Source of the DNA: an uncultured Rhodospirillales bacterium
Lineage (GTDB): Bacteria; Pseudomonadota; Alphaproteobacteria; Acetobacterales; Acetobacteraceae
Direction: 5' to 3'
Length of the DNA: 11,123 nucleotides
Assembly: GCA_903928045.1 (NCBI GenBank)
Contig: CAIYPH010000804.1
Coordinates: forward strand, 1 to 11,123
A program made the translations under genes and the position numbers. The notes beneath the pieces were generated by a model. It was not told the origin of the DNA. It saw only the letters and a list, made by a program, of their open reading frames with translations, and did no database searches. Below are positions 6,003 through 11,123 of the stretch, one piece after another. The first letter of the stretch is position 1; the number at the start of each line of letters is the position of its first letter.

Positions 6003-7325
6003 TTACCTCTCACCTTTCTGCTGGCAGAGGGCAATAAAATCCCGGGCTTTCTCCGGCCACCCCGACCGCGCCGCGAACGCCACGCCGGCGCGGCCCATGG
6101 CCTGACGTTCGGCATCATCGTCGCGAAGCCGCGCCATGGCCGTGGCCACTGCCTCCATTGCGTGGGCATCAACAAGCAGCCCGGTCTCGCCGTTGATCAC
6201 CGCCGAGCCGGTGCCGCCGTCCGTTCCGCCGATTACGGCAAGGCCGCAGGCGCTGGCCTCCAGCAGCACCATGCCGAACCCCTCGGTATCGCCATTGGGC
6301 AAGGCGCGGTTGGCGAGCACGAAGACCTCGCCGAGCCGGTAGTGGTCCGCCAGTTCGGCGTCTGGCACCAGCCCGGCGAAGATGACGTGGCGGGACAGGC
6401 CGAGCCGGCGCGCCAGTGCCCGCAACTCGGTCTCCATCGGCCCGGTGCCAACCACCAGCAACCGGCAGTCGGGGCGGGTTGGCAGGATGGCGGCCAGCGC
6501 GCGGATCGTGGTGTCGACGCCTTTCTTCTCCAGTAGCCGGCCGACCGTCACGAAGACGAAGCCGCCGTCCAGACCGTAGCGCGCGGCGAGTGAGGGGTTG
6601 GGGGAAGCGGGGTGGAAACGTGCGAGGTCCACCCCGTTGGCGATCAGCGCGACCTTGTCCGCGGCGCTCGGCGCGAGCAACCGCAGTGCCGCGTCGCGGG
6701 CGAAATCGCTGACCACGAATACGCGATCGGCGGCCGACATGGTGCGCGCGGCGCGGCGGTGTGCGGGGTCGTAGTCGTCCTTGGTGAGGATTTCCTCGCC
6801 ATGCACGTAAACCGCGATCGGGAGGCGCGAGATCAACCGCAGGGCGCGGACGATCCAGCCGCTTGCGAGTACTTCGCCGATGCAAATGCCGGTGATGCCC
6901 TCGCGGTGCAGCAGCACCGTTATGCGGGCAAGCACGTGCAGCCGCAGGACGAGATCGCCGATCAGCGCGAGCAGCCGTTCCAGGCGGCTCCGTTCGCGGT
7001 CCCGGCCGTCGGCGTCGAGCAGGGTGCGCAGCAGGCGGATGCGGCGGACGCGGCCGGGTGTCTGCCGGTCGTGGTCGCGCCAGCCGCGGATTTCCGTGCC
7101 GCCGCGGTAGTCACGCGATGGGGTCAGAACCACCACCTGGTCGCCGCCCTGCCGGGCCAGGGCGGCGTAGACCGAGGCCGAGCCGCCGTGGTTGGGTGGG
7201 AATTGGTTGGTGATCAGCAAAACGCGCCCGGGCCGGGCGATGCGGCCGGCCGCCGCAGTGTCGGCCGGCCAGGCCTGATCGCGCGGCCACGATATCCGTC
7301 CGGCGGGCGGGTTCGAGGCGCTCAT
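6003..7325 (-). CDS. Glycosyltransferase family 4 (GT-B fold)
   Basis: A 440-aa retaining sugar transferase of the GT4 type, which adds a sugar from a nucleotide-sugar donor to a lipid-linked or glycan acceptor at the cytosolic face of the inner membrane. The N-terminal Rossmann domain opens with VLLITNQFPPNHGGSASVY (35-53), the acceptor-side glycine loop. The linker VHGEEILTKDDYDP (174-187) is followed by VSDFARD and NGVDLARFHP (230-239). The donor domain shows GRLLEKKGVDTTIRA (262-276), VVGTGP (291-296), and the family EX7E motif EGFGMVLLE with Glu348 and Glu356, then GETGLLVD. Length is slightly above average because of about 30 extra N-terminal residues. The reading frame also has a TTG at 7334, but the ATG at 7325, with AGG 9 nt upstream, is preferred. 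It is last in a leftward run with two CE4 proteins, which suggests envelope or exopolysaccharide assembly. Sugar and acceptor unknown. Confidence 0.9.
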   Translation of the reverse strand: MSASNPPAGRISWPRDQAWPADTAAAGRIARPGRVLLITNQFPPNHGGSASVYAALARQGGDQVVVLTPSRDYRGGTEIRGWRDHDRQTPGRVRRIRLLRTLLDADGRDRERSRLERLLALIGDLVLRLHVLARITVLLHREGITGICIGEVLASGWIVRALRLISRLPIAVYVHGEEILTKDDYDPAHRRAARTMSAADRVFVVSDFARDAALRLLAPSAADKVALIANGVDLARFHPASPNPSLAARYGLDGGFVFVTVGRLLEKKGVDTTIRALAAILPTRPDCRLLVVGTGPMETELRALARRLGLSRHVIFAGLVPDAELADHYRLGEVFVLANRALPNGDTEGFGMVLLEASACGLAVIGGTDGGTGSAVINGETGLLVDAHAMEAVATAMARLRDDDAERQAMGRAGVAFAARSGWPEKARDFIALCQQKGER

Positions 7326-7392
7326 GCCCGTCAACCTGCCCGAGCCGCGCGCCAGGGTTAAATCAATGTCGCGTCACAGCGGGGGATTGACG

Positions 7393-7406
7393 GTTAATTG
7401 GTTAAC
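7393..7406. repeat. GTTAA-TTGG-TTAAC palindrome at the CE4/GT4 junction
   Basis: A perfect 5+5 bp inverted repeat overlaps the TAA stop of the WalW-like gene; GGTTAA also occurs twice as a direct repeat with 8-bp period. It is AT-rich in a GC-rich background and lies in the 68-bp spacer before the glycosyltransferase. It could be a regulator site or weak hairpin. No convincing -35/-10 pair for the GT4 gene was found in the spacer. Confidence 0.3.
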
Positions 7407-8416
7407 GGGTTCGGCGCGGCGAAGCGGCCCGGCGCGTCATCCAGCGCCAGGAACGCCGCTCCGGCGCGATCGCGCATGTGGGCGAGCACGGCGGAGAGCC
7501 GGTCATAGAATTGTCGCTGTTCGGCGGGGCTGGTCACATAGGGGTTTTGGCCCGGCCAGATCGAGGAGCTGTGGAAGCTAACCGGGTAGATGGTTTGCCC
7601 GCGTGCGGCAAGCCGCCGCACCAGGCGGATCATCGTTGGCGCGTCATGGCCTTCGGGCGACAGGGTCATCCGTTCCGCCAGACGCAGCCGGGTGACGAGG
7701 CTGCCGGCCAGCGGAATGCCGCCATGCGCGGCGCGGTAGAGCGCAGGCGCGTGGCTGCCCGCGAAGCCGACGATGGCGCGGCCGAGCGGCAATTCCAGCA
7801 CCCGCCGCGAGGCGCCGAACCAGAAGGGCGCATAGTCGAACCCGCCATAATCCGGCCCGCCCTCGGCCGAGAAATCCGAGCGGGGCGCCACCGAGGTATC
7901 GACGGTGATGCCCATCTCCTCCAGCAGCGCCGGGGTCGCCGGGCCCAGCCCGTAGCGGCCGGCGCGATAGGTGCGGGCGGGGAAGCCGAAGGCCGACTCG
8001 AAGCGCGCGGCGAGCGCCCGCAGCTTGGCCGCCTCGATGTCTGGCGCGAGATTGCCGGCGAAGGAGAGGCGGTGGTCGCGCAGGCCGAGCAGCGGCGGCG
8101 TCACCCAGGGATGCAGATGAAGCCCGAGCGTGCAGCGCGCGGCCTCGCATTCCCGCCGCAGCAGCGCCACCGCGTCCGGGTCCTCAAGCACGCGCCAAGT
8201 CACCATATAGGCCGGAATCGCCCCGAAGGCGCCGAACACCGCCTGCAATTCCGGCAAATGCCTGAGATGCCCGGTGTTGTCCGGTGTGCCCTCCACCGGA
8301 TCGGCCCAGGGGAAATCCTCCTCGGTGTCGATCACGATGGTGCAGGCGGGCGGGCCGGGCCGCTCGATCGCGGCCACCGGCCGCGCGAACCACCCGGCCG
8401 CCGCGCCCTGGATCAT
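7394..8416 (-). CDS. CE4-fold polysaccharide deacetylase-like protein, WalW type
   Basis: A 340-aa protein with the NodB/CE4 fold, whose members remove N- or O-acetyl groups from glycans using a bound metal. Motifs in order: VIDTEEDFPW at 28-37 (the usual Thr-Phe-Asp-Asp is replaced by Asp-Thr-Glu, as in WalW-like proteins), LGLHLHPW at 98-105 (metal-binding His-x-His), TYRAGRYG at 149-156, ITVDTSVAPRSDF near 170-182 and VSFHSSS at 279-285 (C-terminal histidine). There is no signal peptide, so it is probably cytosolic. The frame runs back to a TTG at 8470 through the upstream gene, but the ATG at 8416, 4 bp after the upstream TAA, gives a family-like start; its ribosome site is poor, suggesting translational coupling. 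With the adjacent GT4 enzyme it probably acts on an envelope glycan or its lipid-linked precursor. Activity on a glycan is inferred, not shown. Confidence 0.8.
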   Translation of the reverse strand: MIQGAAAGWFARPVAAIERPGPPACTIVIDTEEDFPWADPVEGTPDNTGHLRHLPELQAVFGAFGAIPAYMVTWRVLEDPDAVALLRRECEAARCTLGLHLHPWVTPPLLGLRDHRLSFAGNLAPDIEAAKLRALAARFESAFGFPARTYRAGRYGLGPATPALLEEMGITVDTSVAPRSDFSAEGGPDYGGFDYAPFWFGASRRVLELPLGRAIVGFAGSHAPALYRAAHGGIPLAGSLVTRLRLAERMTLSPEGHDAPTMIRLVRRLAARGQTIYPVSFHSSSIWPGQNPYVTSPAEQRQFYDRLSAVLAHMRDRAGAAFLALDDAPGRFAAPNPLTN

Positions 8417-8420
8417 CCCG

Positions 8421-9272
8421 TTACGGCCGCAGGCTGAGGCCGTTGGGGAACTTGCGGCGATATTCCTCAACGCCCGCTTCCATCGTGATGAAGGTGGCGC
8501 CCTCGGCGCGCAGCGTGGTGATCATGTGCTCCAGCATCAACATGCGATGGCCGCGGCCGATCACGTGCGGATGGAAGGTGTAGGTCAGCACGCCCCACTT
8601 GTGATGCTTCTTCATGTAGCGGAATTCGTTGATGAAATTCTCGATCACCAACCGCGCGTTCATGTTGCCGGGCGTGATGCCGGCGGGCGAGCGCATGTAT
8701 TCGAAATGCGGATGGTCATCGAGGGACCAGGAGATCGGCATTTCCACCAAGGGCGTGTCCGGCCCGAAGGTCATCGGCTCCAGCAGCGGCGTCTTGTCCC
8801 CGTTGCGGGCCTGGTAGGGCAGATAGTCGTGGCCCATCATCGAGCTGTCATAGGTGAAGCCGTGCTTCAGCAGCAGGTCGATCGAGACCGGGCTCAAGTC
8901 CCAGGCCGGGGAGCGGTAACCACGGGGCGCGCGCCCGGTAAGGCGGATGATCGATTCGTTGCCGCGCACCAACTCCTCTTCCTCGCCCTCCGGGCCGAGG
9001 GTGGAGGGCACGCGATGGGTCCAGCCATGGTTGCCGATCTCATGGCCCGAGGCATGCACGGCCGCGACGCAGGAGGGGTAGCTGTCGATGGTGTGGCCGG
9101 GGATGAACCAGGTGGTGGGGATGCGCTCGTCGTTCAGCAGCTTGAGGATGCGCGCGGTCGCGGCGATGCCGAAATCGCCGCGGGAGATCGCGGTCGGCGT
9201 GGTGAAGTCGCGCGAGATCATCGAGGAGGTGTTGTCGTGGTCGAAGGTGAGGCAGACGAAGAGGTCAGCCAT
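8421..9272 (-). CDS. CE4-fold deacetylase/amidase, HpPgdA/PuuE-like
   Basis: A 283-aa NodB-fold hydrolase without a signal peptide. Motifs: LTFDHDN at 8-14 (Asp11 and Asp13 as likely catalytic and metal residues), HEIGNHGWTH at 77-86 (His82 and His86 as metal ligands), RGYRSPAWDLSP at 117-128, LVEMPISWSLDD near 175-186 and TYTFHPHVIGRGHR at 230-243 (C-terminal catalytic histidine). All key positions are present, with spacing like Helicobacter pylori PgdA and the cofactor-independent allantoinase PuuE group. Members of this subgroup include cytosolic amidases acting on small cyclic amides and imides as well as peptidoglycan deacetylases, so the substrate is open; lack of an export signal leans toward a cytosolic small molecule. 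The start is set by AGGAG, 7 nt before the ATG. It lies 36 bp after an SDR gene and 4 bp before a second CE4 gene, clearly in an operon. Confidence 0.85.
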   Translation of the reverse strand: MADLFVCLTFDHDNTSSMISRDFTTPTAISRGDFGIAATARILKLLNDERIPTTWFIPGHTIDSYPSCVAAVHASGHEIGNHGWTHRVPSTLGPEGEEEELVRGNESIIRLTGRAPRGYRSPAWDLSPVSIDLLLKHGFTYDSSMMGHDYLPYQARNGDKTPLLEPMTFGPDTPLVEMPISWSLDDHPHFEYMRSPAGITPGNMNARLVIENFINEFRYMKKHHKWGVLTYTFHPHVIGRGHRMLMLEHMITTLRAEGATFITMEAGVEEYRRKFPNGLSLRP

Positions 9273-9279
9273 GCGGGGA

Positions 9280-9284
9280 CTCCT
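9280..9284 (-). promoter_or_regulatory. Ribosome binding site of the HpPgdA-like gene
   Basis: The minus strand reads AGGAG, then 7 nt, then the ATG at 9272. It is a strong site inside the 36-bp gap after the SDR gene and fixes the start. Confidence 0.7.
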
Positions 9285-9308
9285 GTTCTGGTGGCGTGGA
9301 ATGGCGGG

Positions 9309-10079
9309 TCAGGCTTGTGGCGCCTCCCGGTAGCGGGTGGCAAGCCAGCCGCCATCGATGGTGAGCACCTGGCCGCTGATGAAGCTGGCGTCGTCGGACA
9401 GCAGGAACACCACCCCGGCCGCGATATCCTCGGGCTGGCCATTGCGGCCCAGCGGGGTCATCGCGGTCATCTGGTCGGTGAACCAGGCGCTGGTCTGGAT
9501 GCGCCTGCGCGTCATGTCGGTTTCGATCAGCCCGGGCGAGACGGCGTTGACGCGAATGCCGCGCGGCCCGCAATCGGCCGCCATCTGGCGGGTGAGGCCG
9601 ATCACGCCGGCCTTGGCCGCGGCATAGGCGGAGCTGCCGGGAAAGCCGGTCATCCCATAGATCGAGGCGACGTTGACGATGGCGCCACCCTTGCCCATCG
9701 CCTTCACGCCCTCGCGCGAAACCCGGAAAACGGCGCGCAGGTTGACGTCGAGGAAGCGGTCAAGCTCGGCGTCATCCGTGTCGGTCGCGGCGTGGGAGCC
9801 GCCGATGCCGGCGTTGTTGAACAGCAGTGAGAGCCCGCCGAGCCGCGCCAGGGCGGCCGCGATCAGCGCCGCCGGCCCGTCATCATCGGCGACGTTGCAA
9901 ACGAGGGTATGGAGTTCGCCGGACGCCATGGCGGCGGTCTCGGCCAGGCCGTCCGCCTTGATGTCGGCGGCCAGCACGCGGGCGCCCTCGGCGGCCAGGC
10001 GCAGCGCCGTCGCCCGGCCGATCCCGCCGGCCGCCCCGGTCACCACCGCCGCCTTGCCCACCAGCCCCGCCAGACCCAT
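9309..10079 (-). CDS. Short-chain dehydrogenase/reductase (SDR, FabG-like classical type)
   Basis: A 256-aa classical SDR that oxidises or reduces an alcohol/ketone pair with NAD(H) or NADP(H), cytosolic. The cofactor loop TGAAGGIG is at 14-21, Asp39 ends the second strand (LAADI), which favours NAD over NADP, NNAG is at 88-91, and the active-site tetrad is Asn113, Ser139, Tyr152 and Lys156 (YAAAK). NAVSPGLIETDM at 178-189 and the closing GQVLTIDGGW at 236-245 are standard. Length is typical. The open frame extends far upstream through unrelated sequence, but the ATG at 10079 has GGAG 7 nt before it and a good -35 box 51 bp upstream, so the longer versions are rejected. It probably heads a transcript with the two CE4 genes and the GT4 gene. 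The substrate is not deducible; FabG-like similarity does not mean a role in fatty-acid synthesis here. Confidence 0.9.
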   Translation of the reverse strand: MGLAGLVGKAAVVTGAAGGIGRATALRLAAEGARVLAADIKADGLAETAAMASGELHTLVCNVADDDGPAALIAAALARLGGLSLLFNNAGIGGSHAATDTDDAELDRFLDVNLRAVFRVSREGVKAMGKGGAIVNVASIYGMTGFPGSSAYAAAKAGVIGLTRQMAADCGPRGIRVNAVSPGLIETDMTRRRIQTSAWFTDQMTAMTPLGRNGQPEDIAAGVVFLLSDDASFISGQVLTIDGGWLATRYREAPQA

Positions 10080-10086
10080 CGACGCA

Positions 10087-10090
10087 CTCC
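10087..10090 (-). promoter_or_regulatory. Ribosome binding site that decides the SDR start
   Basis: GGAG on the minus strand, 7 nt before the ATG at 10079. The alternative ATG at 10106 would lie upstream of or at the predicted transcription start, so the 10079 start is favoured. Confidence 0.65.
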
Positions 10091-10106
10091 GCGCATGCAA
10101 GCCCAT

Positions 10107-10135
10107 AGCATCGACGCGCCGGCCGAGCCTGTCAA
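10107..10135 (-). promoter_or_regulatory. Promoter candidate for the SDR-CE4-CE4-GT4 run
   Basis: On the minus strand a perfect TTGACA -35 (10130-10135) is followed after exactly 17 bp by GATGCT (10107-10112), which matches three of six -10 positions. The predicted transcript would start near 10100, about 20 nt before the SDR ATG. It separates this run from the upstream 152-aa gene. Confidence 0.5.
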
Positions 10136-10156
10136 AACCGGGGGCCACACCGCGGC

Positions 10157-10615
10157 TCACGATGCCGCCGCACCGCTCCGTACACGCGCCAGCGCCGCCG
10201 CGCGGGGGGCTCCCGGCAGCGCTGAGGCGACGGCGATGAAGCCGGTACATCGCGCCTCCTCCAGACGCGGCGCGACCGCCGGCACGGCGCCGGCCAGCCG
10301 CACCAGTGGCGTCGGGTAGATGGACCGCCACACCATCGCCCGCCGCCCGGCATCGGCATGAACGCGCGCCCGTTCGGCCGCCAGACCGCGAAAGGCGGCA
10401 TCCTCGAGCAGATCGGGGTCGGTCAGCATCGCCTGCGCCCAGGCGATGCGGCGCAGCTCCTTCTCCAGCCCCGCCCGGCGCCGGTGTTTCTCCGGCAGCA
10501 TATCGCAGCGCGCCCGCAGCGCCGCCGCCTGCACCCCCAGCGCACCGCACAACACGCCCAGCACAAGCTGCAGCACGCGCAGCAAAGCCTGGAGGTGGGA
10601 GGGGCGGGACGGCAT
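10157..10615 (-). CDS. Unknown 152-aa protein with N-terminal hydrophobic helix, preceded by a LexA box
   Basis: I do not recognise a family. Residues about 8-33 form one hydrophobic segment (LLRVLQLVLGVLCGALGVQA), a probable membrane anchor or uncleaved signal. The rest is Arg/Ala-rich and helical-looking (EKHRRRAGLEKELRRIAWAQ near 42-61, AAERARVHADAGRRAMVW near 79-96), with cysteines at 23, 37 and 122. The start is well defined: AGGAG with a 6-nt gap before the ATG at 10615. The open frame continues upstream through 11098, but that part is antisense to the amidohydrolase gene and includes the promoter, so it is not coding. A GAAC-N7-GAAC LexA box lies 22 bp upstream of the ATG, implying DNA-damage control. 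The downstream SDR is 77 bp away with its own promoter, so this gene is probably monocistronic. Confidence 0.65.
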   Translation of the reverse strand: MPSRPSHLQALLRVLQLVLGVLCGALGVQAAALRARCDMLPEKHRRRAGLEKELRRIAWAQAMLTDPDLLEDAAFRGLAAERARVHADAGRRAMVWRSIYPTPLVRLAGAVPAVAPRLEEARCTGFIAVASALPGAPRAAALARVRSGAAAS

Positions 10616-10621
10616 GAGGGG

Positions 10622-10626
10622 CTCCT
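10622..10626 (-). promoter_or_regulatory. Ribosome binding site of the LexA-box gene
   Basis: The minus strand reads AGGAG, then 6 nt, then the ATG at 10615. This fixes the start and rejects the much longer open frame that runs upstream past the LexA box. Confidence 0.7.
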
Positions 10627-10636
10627 GAGATGTTAA

Positions 10637-10651
10637 GTTCCCTATATGTTC
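10637..10651. promoter_or_regulatory. LexA (SOS) box of alphaproteobacterial type
   Basis: The plus strand reads GTTC-CCTATAT-GTTC, which is GAAC-N7-GAAC on the minus strand, an exact match to the established alphaproteobacterial LexA consensus (a direct repeat, unlike the palindromic CTGT-N8-ACAG of gammaproteobacteria). It sits 11 bp before the ribosome site of the leftward 152-aa gene and overlaps its predicted -10 box, the expected position for repression. Confidence 0.7.
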
Positions 10652-10674
10652 CATACATCGCCACCGGGGGTCAA
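10646..10674 (-). promoter_or_regulatory. Promoter candidate of the 152-aa gene
   Basis: On the minus strand TTGACC (10669-10674) is followed after 17 bp by GAACAT (10646-10651), which matches three of six -10 positions. The -10 overlaps the LexA box, which would explain repression. Confidence 0.45.
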
Positions 10675-10690
10675 GCTCTTTTTTCCCCGG
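10664..10690. repeat. CCGGGG/CCCCGG inverted repeat in the divergent spacer
   Basis: CCGGGG (10664-10669) and CCCCGG (10685-10690) pair perfectly around a 15-base loop that contains part of the -35 box of the 152-aa gene and a T-run. No T-run follows the second arm at once, so it is a poor terminator. It may be a chance product of GC-rich sequence. In the rest of the 10691-10792 spacer I see two A/T tracts but no convincing promoter for the amidohydrolase. Confidence 0.25.
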
Positions 10691-10792
10691 CATCCGAAAA
10701 TTTTTTCCTCCCGCAGCCCGGCTTCTCCCGATGGACGGCCGGCCATAGCGGCAGTAGCCTCGCGCCACCAATGGCCCGGGAGGGGTTCGTCC

Positions 10793-11123
10793 ATGCAGGG
10801 GGTTACCCCAGGCGGCATCGATTGCGATCTGCATCCGGCGCTGCCCGGCACGGCGGCGCTGATGCCGTATCTCGATCCGTATTGGCGCGAGCAGATCACC
10901 GTGCGTGGCATCGATGGGCTCGATCTCGCGAGTTTCCCGCCGAAAATTCCGGCCAATGGAAGGGCGGATTGGCGGGTTTCCGGCCAGAAGCCCGGCGCCG
11001 ATTTCGAGCGTCTCCGCCGCGATGCGCTGGATGGGTTCGGCCTCAGCGCGGCGATCTGCAATCCGCTCTATGGCGTCCAGGCCGTCTATAACCGCCACTT
11101 CGCCACCGCGCTCGCCACCGCGA
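10793..11123 (+). CDS. Amidohydrolase-family protein (Amidohydrolase_2 type), 3' end cut by window edge
   Basis: The first 110 residues of a probable metal-dependent TIM-barrel hydrolase or decarboxylase of the ACMSD-like amidohydrolase_2 group. The N-terminus GGIDCDLHPALPG (residues 7-19) carries the Asp-x-His type motif that starts the first barrel strand and binds metal. YLDPYWREQI (26-35) and GFGLSAAICNPLYGVQAVYN (81-100) fit the early helices and second strand of the family. The remaining metal ligands lie beyond the window, so catalytic completeness cannot be judged. The start is set by GGGAGGGG at 10778-10785, 7 nt before the ATG at 10793. The gene is divergent from the LexA-box gene, 177 bp away. 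Substrate unknown. Confidence 0.75.
   Translation, partial: MQGVTPGGIDCDLHPALPGTAALMPYLDPYWREQITVRGIDGLDLASFPPKIPANGRADWRVSGQKPGADFERLRRDALDGFGLSAAICNPLYGVQAVYNRHFATALATA

Noticed and set aside
7393..7406. CtrA-binding site reading of the TTAA repeats
   Set aside because: The CtrA consensus needs TTAA-N7-TTAAC; here the spacing is four bases, on both strands.
8417..8470. TTG start at 8470 for the WalW-like gene, and similar TTG starts at 2303 and 7334
   Set aside because: All three add short non-family residues, and an in-frame ATG with better position follows in each case. The 8470 start would also overlap the upstream CE4 gene by about 50 bp.
8274..9830. Plus-strand open frame of 518 codons
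   Set aside because: It is antisense to both CE4 genes and part of the SDR gene, with low-complexity Gly/Ala/His/Asp composition and no domain.
10080..10664. N-terminal extension of the SDR frame to 10664
   Set aside because: It overlaps the 152-aa gene in another frame, is Gly/Ala/Arg low complexity, and crosses the SDR promoter. The ATG at 10079 has a good ribosome site and gives the normal SDR length.
10616..11098. N-terminal extension of the 152-aa frame to 11098
   Set aside because: It would cover the LexA box, the promoter and the antisense of the amidohydrolase gene; the ATG at 10615 follows a strong AGGAG.
1..11123. tRNA, rRNA, CRISPR array, insertion sequence, prophage, toxin-antitoxin or defence genes
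   Set aside because: I looked for regularly spaced repeats, terminal inverted repeats, cloverleaf-like segments and characteristic proteins and saw none. By-eye reading could miss a small RNA.

Overview
The window looks like a chromosomal segment of a high-GC alphaproteobacterium, most plausibly an Acetobacteraceae-type Rhodospirillales member. The support is the strong C/G third-position bias in every gene, a GAAC-N7-GAAC LexA box of the alphaproteobacterial type, and the overall style of the proteins. The family assignment is inference. I see no tRNA, rRNA, CRISPR array, insertion sequence or phage gene. The window is ordinary metabolic and envelope accessory sequence, with a few regulatory sites worth checking.

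Left part (1-2702). Two leftward genes form a tight operon: a PLP-dependent class I aminotransferase, then an ArgE-type M20 deacylase that runs off the left edge. Only 5 bp separate them, and the deacylase ribosome site lies inside the last codons of the aminotransferase. A rightward gene for a small predicted secreted protein (78 aa) starts divergently from the aminotransferase and ends 2 bp before the stop codon of the next leftward gene.

Middle part (2705-5960). A leftward EamA/DMT-type ten-helix transporter is divergent from a rightward YafY-like HTH/WYL regulator. Their 85-bp spacer carries a perfect CTGACA-N6-TGTCAG inverted repeat, a good operator candidate. The regulator is followed 51 bp later by a periplasmic family-5 solute-binding protein (oligopeptide/dipeptide type) with no permease or ATPase gene in view.

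Right part (6003-10615). Five leftward genes follow one another: an unknown 152-aa protein with a probable membrane helix, a short-chain dehydrogenase/reductase, an HpPgdA/PuuE-like CE4 deacetylase-fold hydrolase, a second and distant CE4 protein of WalW type, and a GT4 glycosyltransferase. The two CE4 genes are 4 bp apart. The SDR gene has its own good -35 (TTGACA), so the 152-aa gene and the SDR-CE4-CE4-GT4 run are probably separate transcription units. The 152-aa gene has the LexA box directly in front of it. The GT4 gene converges on the solute-binding protein across a 42-bp AT-rich spacer that can form terminator-like hairpins.

Right edge (10793-11123). A rightward amidohydrolase-family gene begins, divergent from the 152-aa gene, and is cut by the window end. 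Long ORFs antisense to these genes are by-products of GC-rich codon bias and were not annotated.
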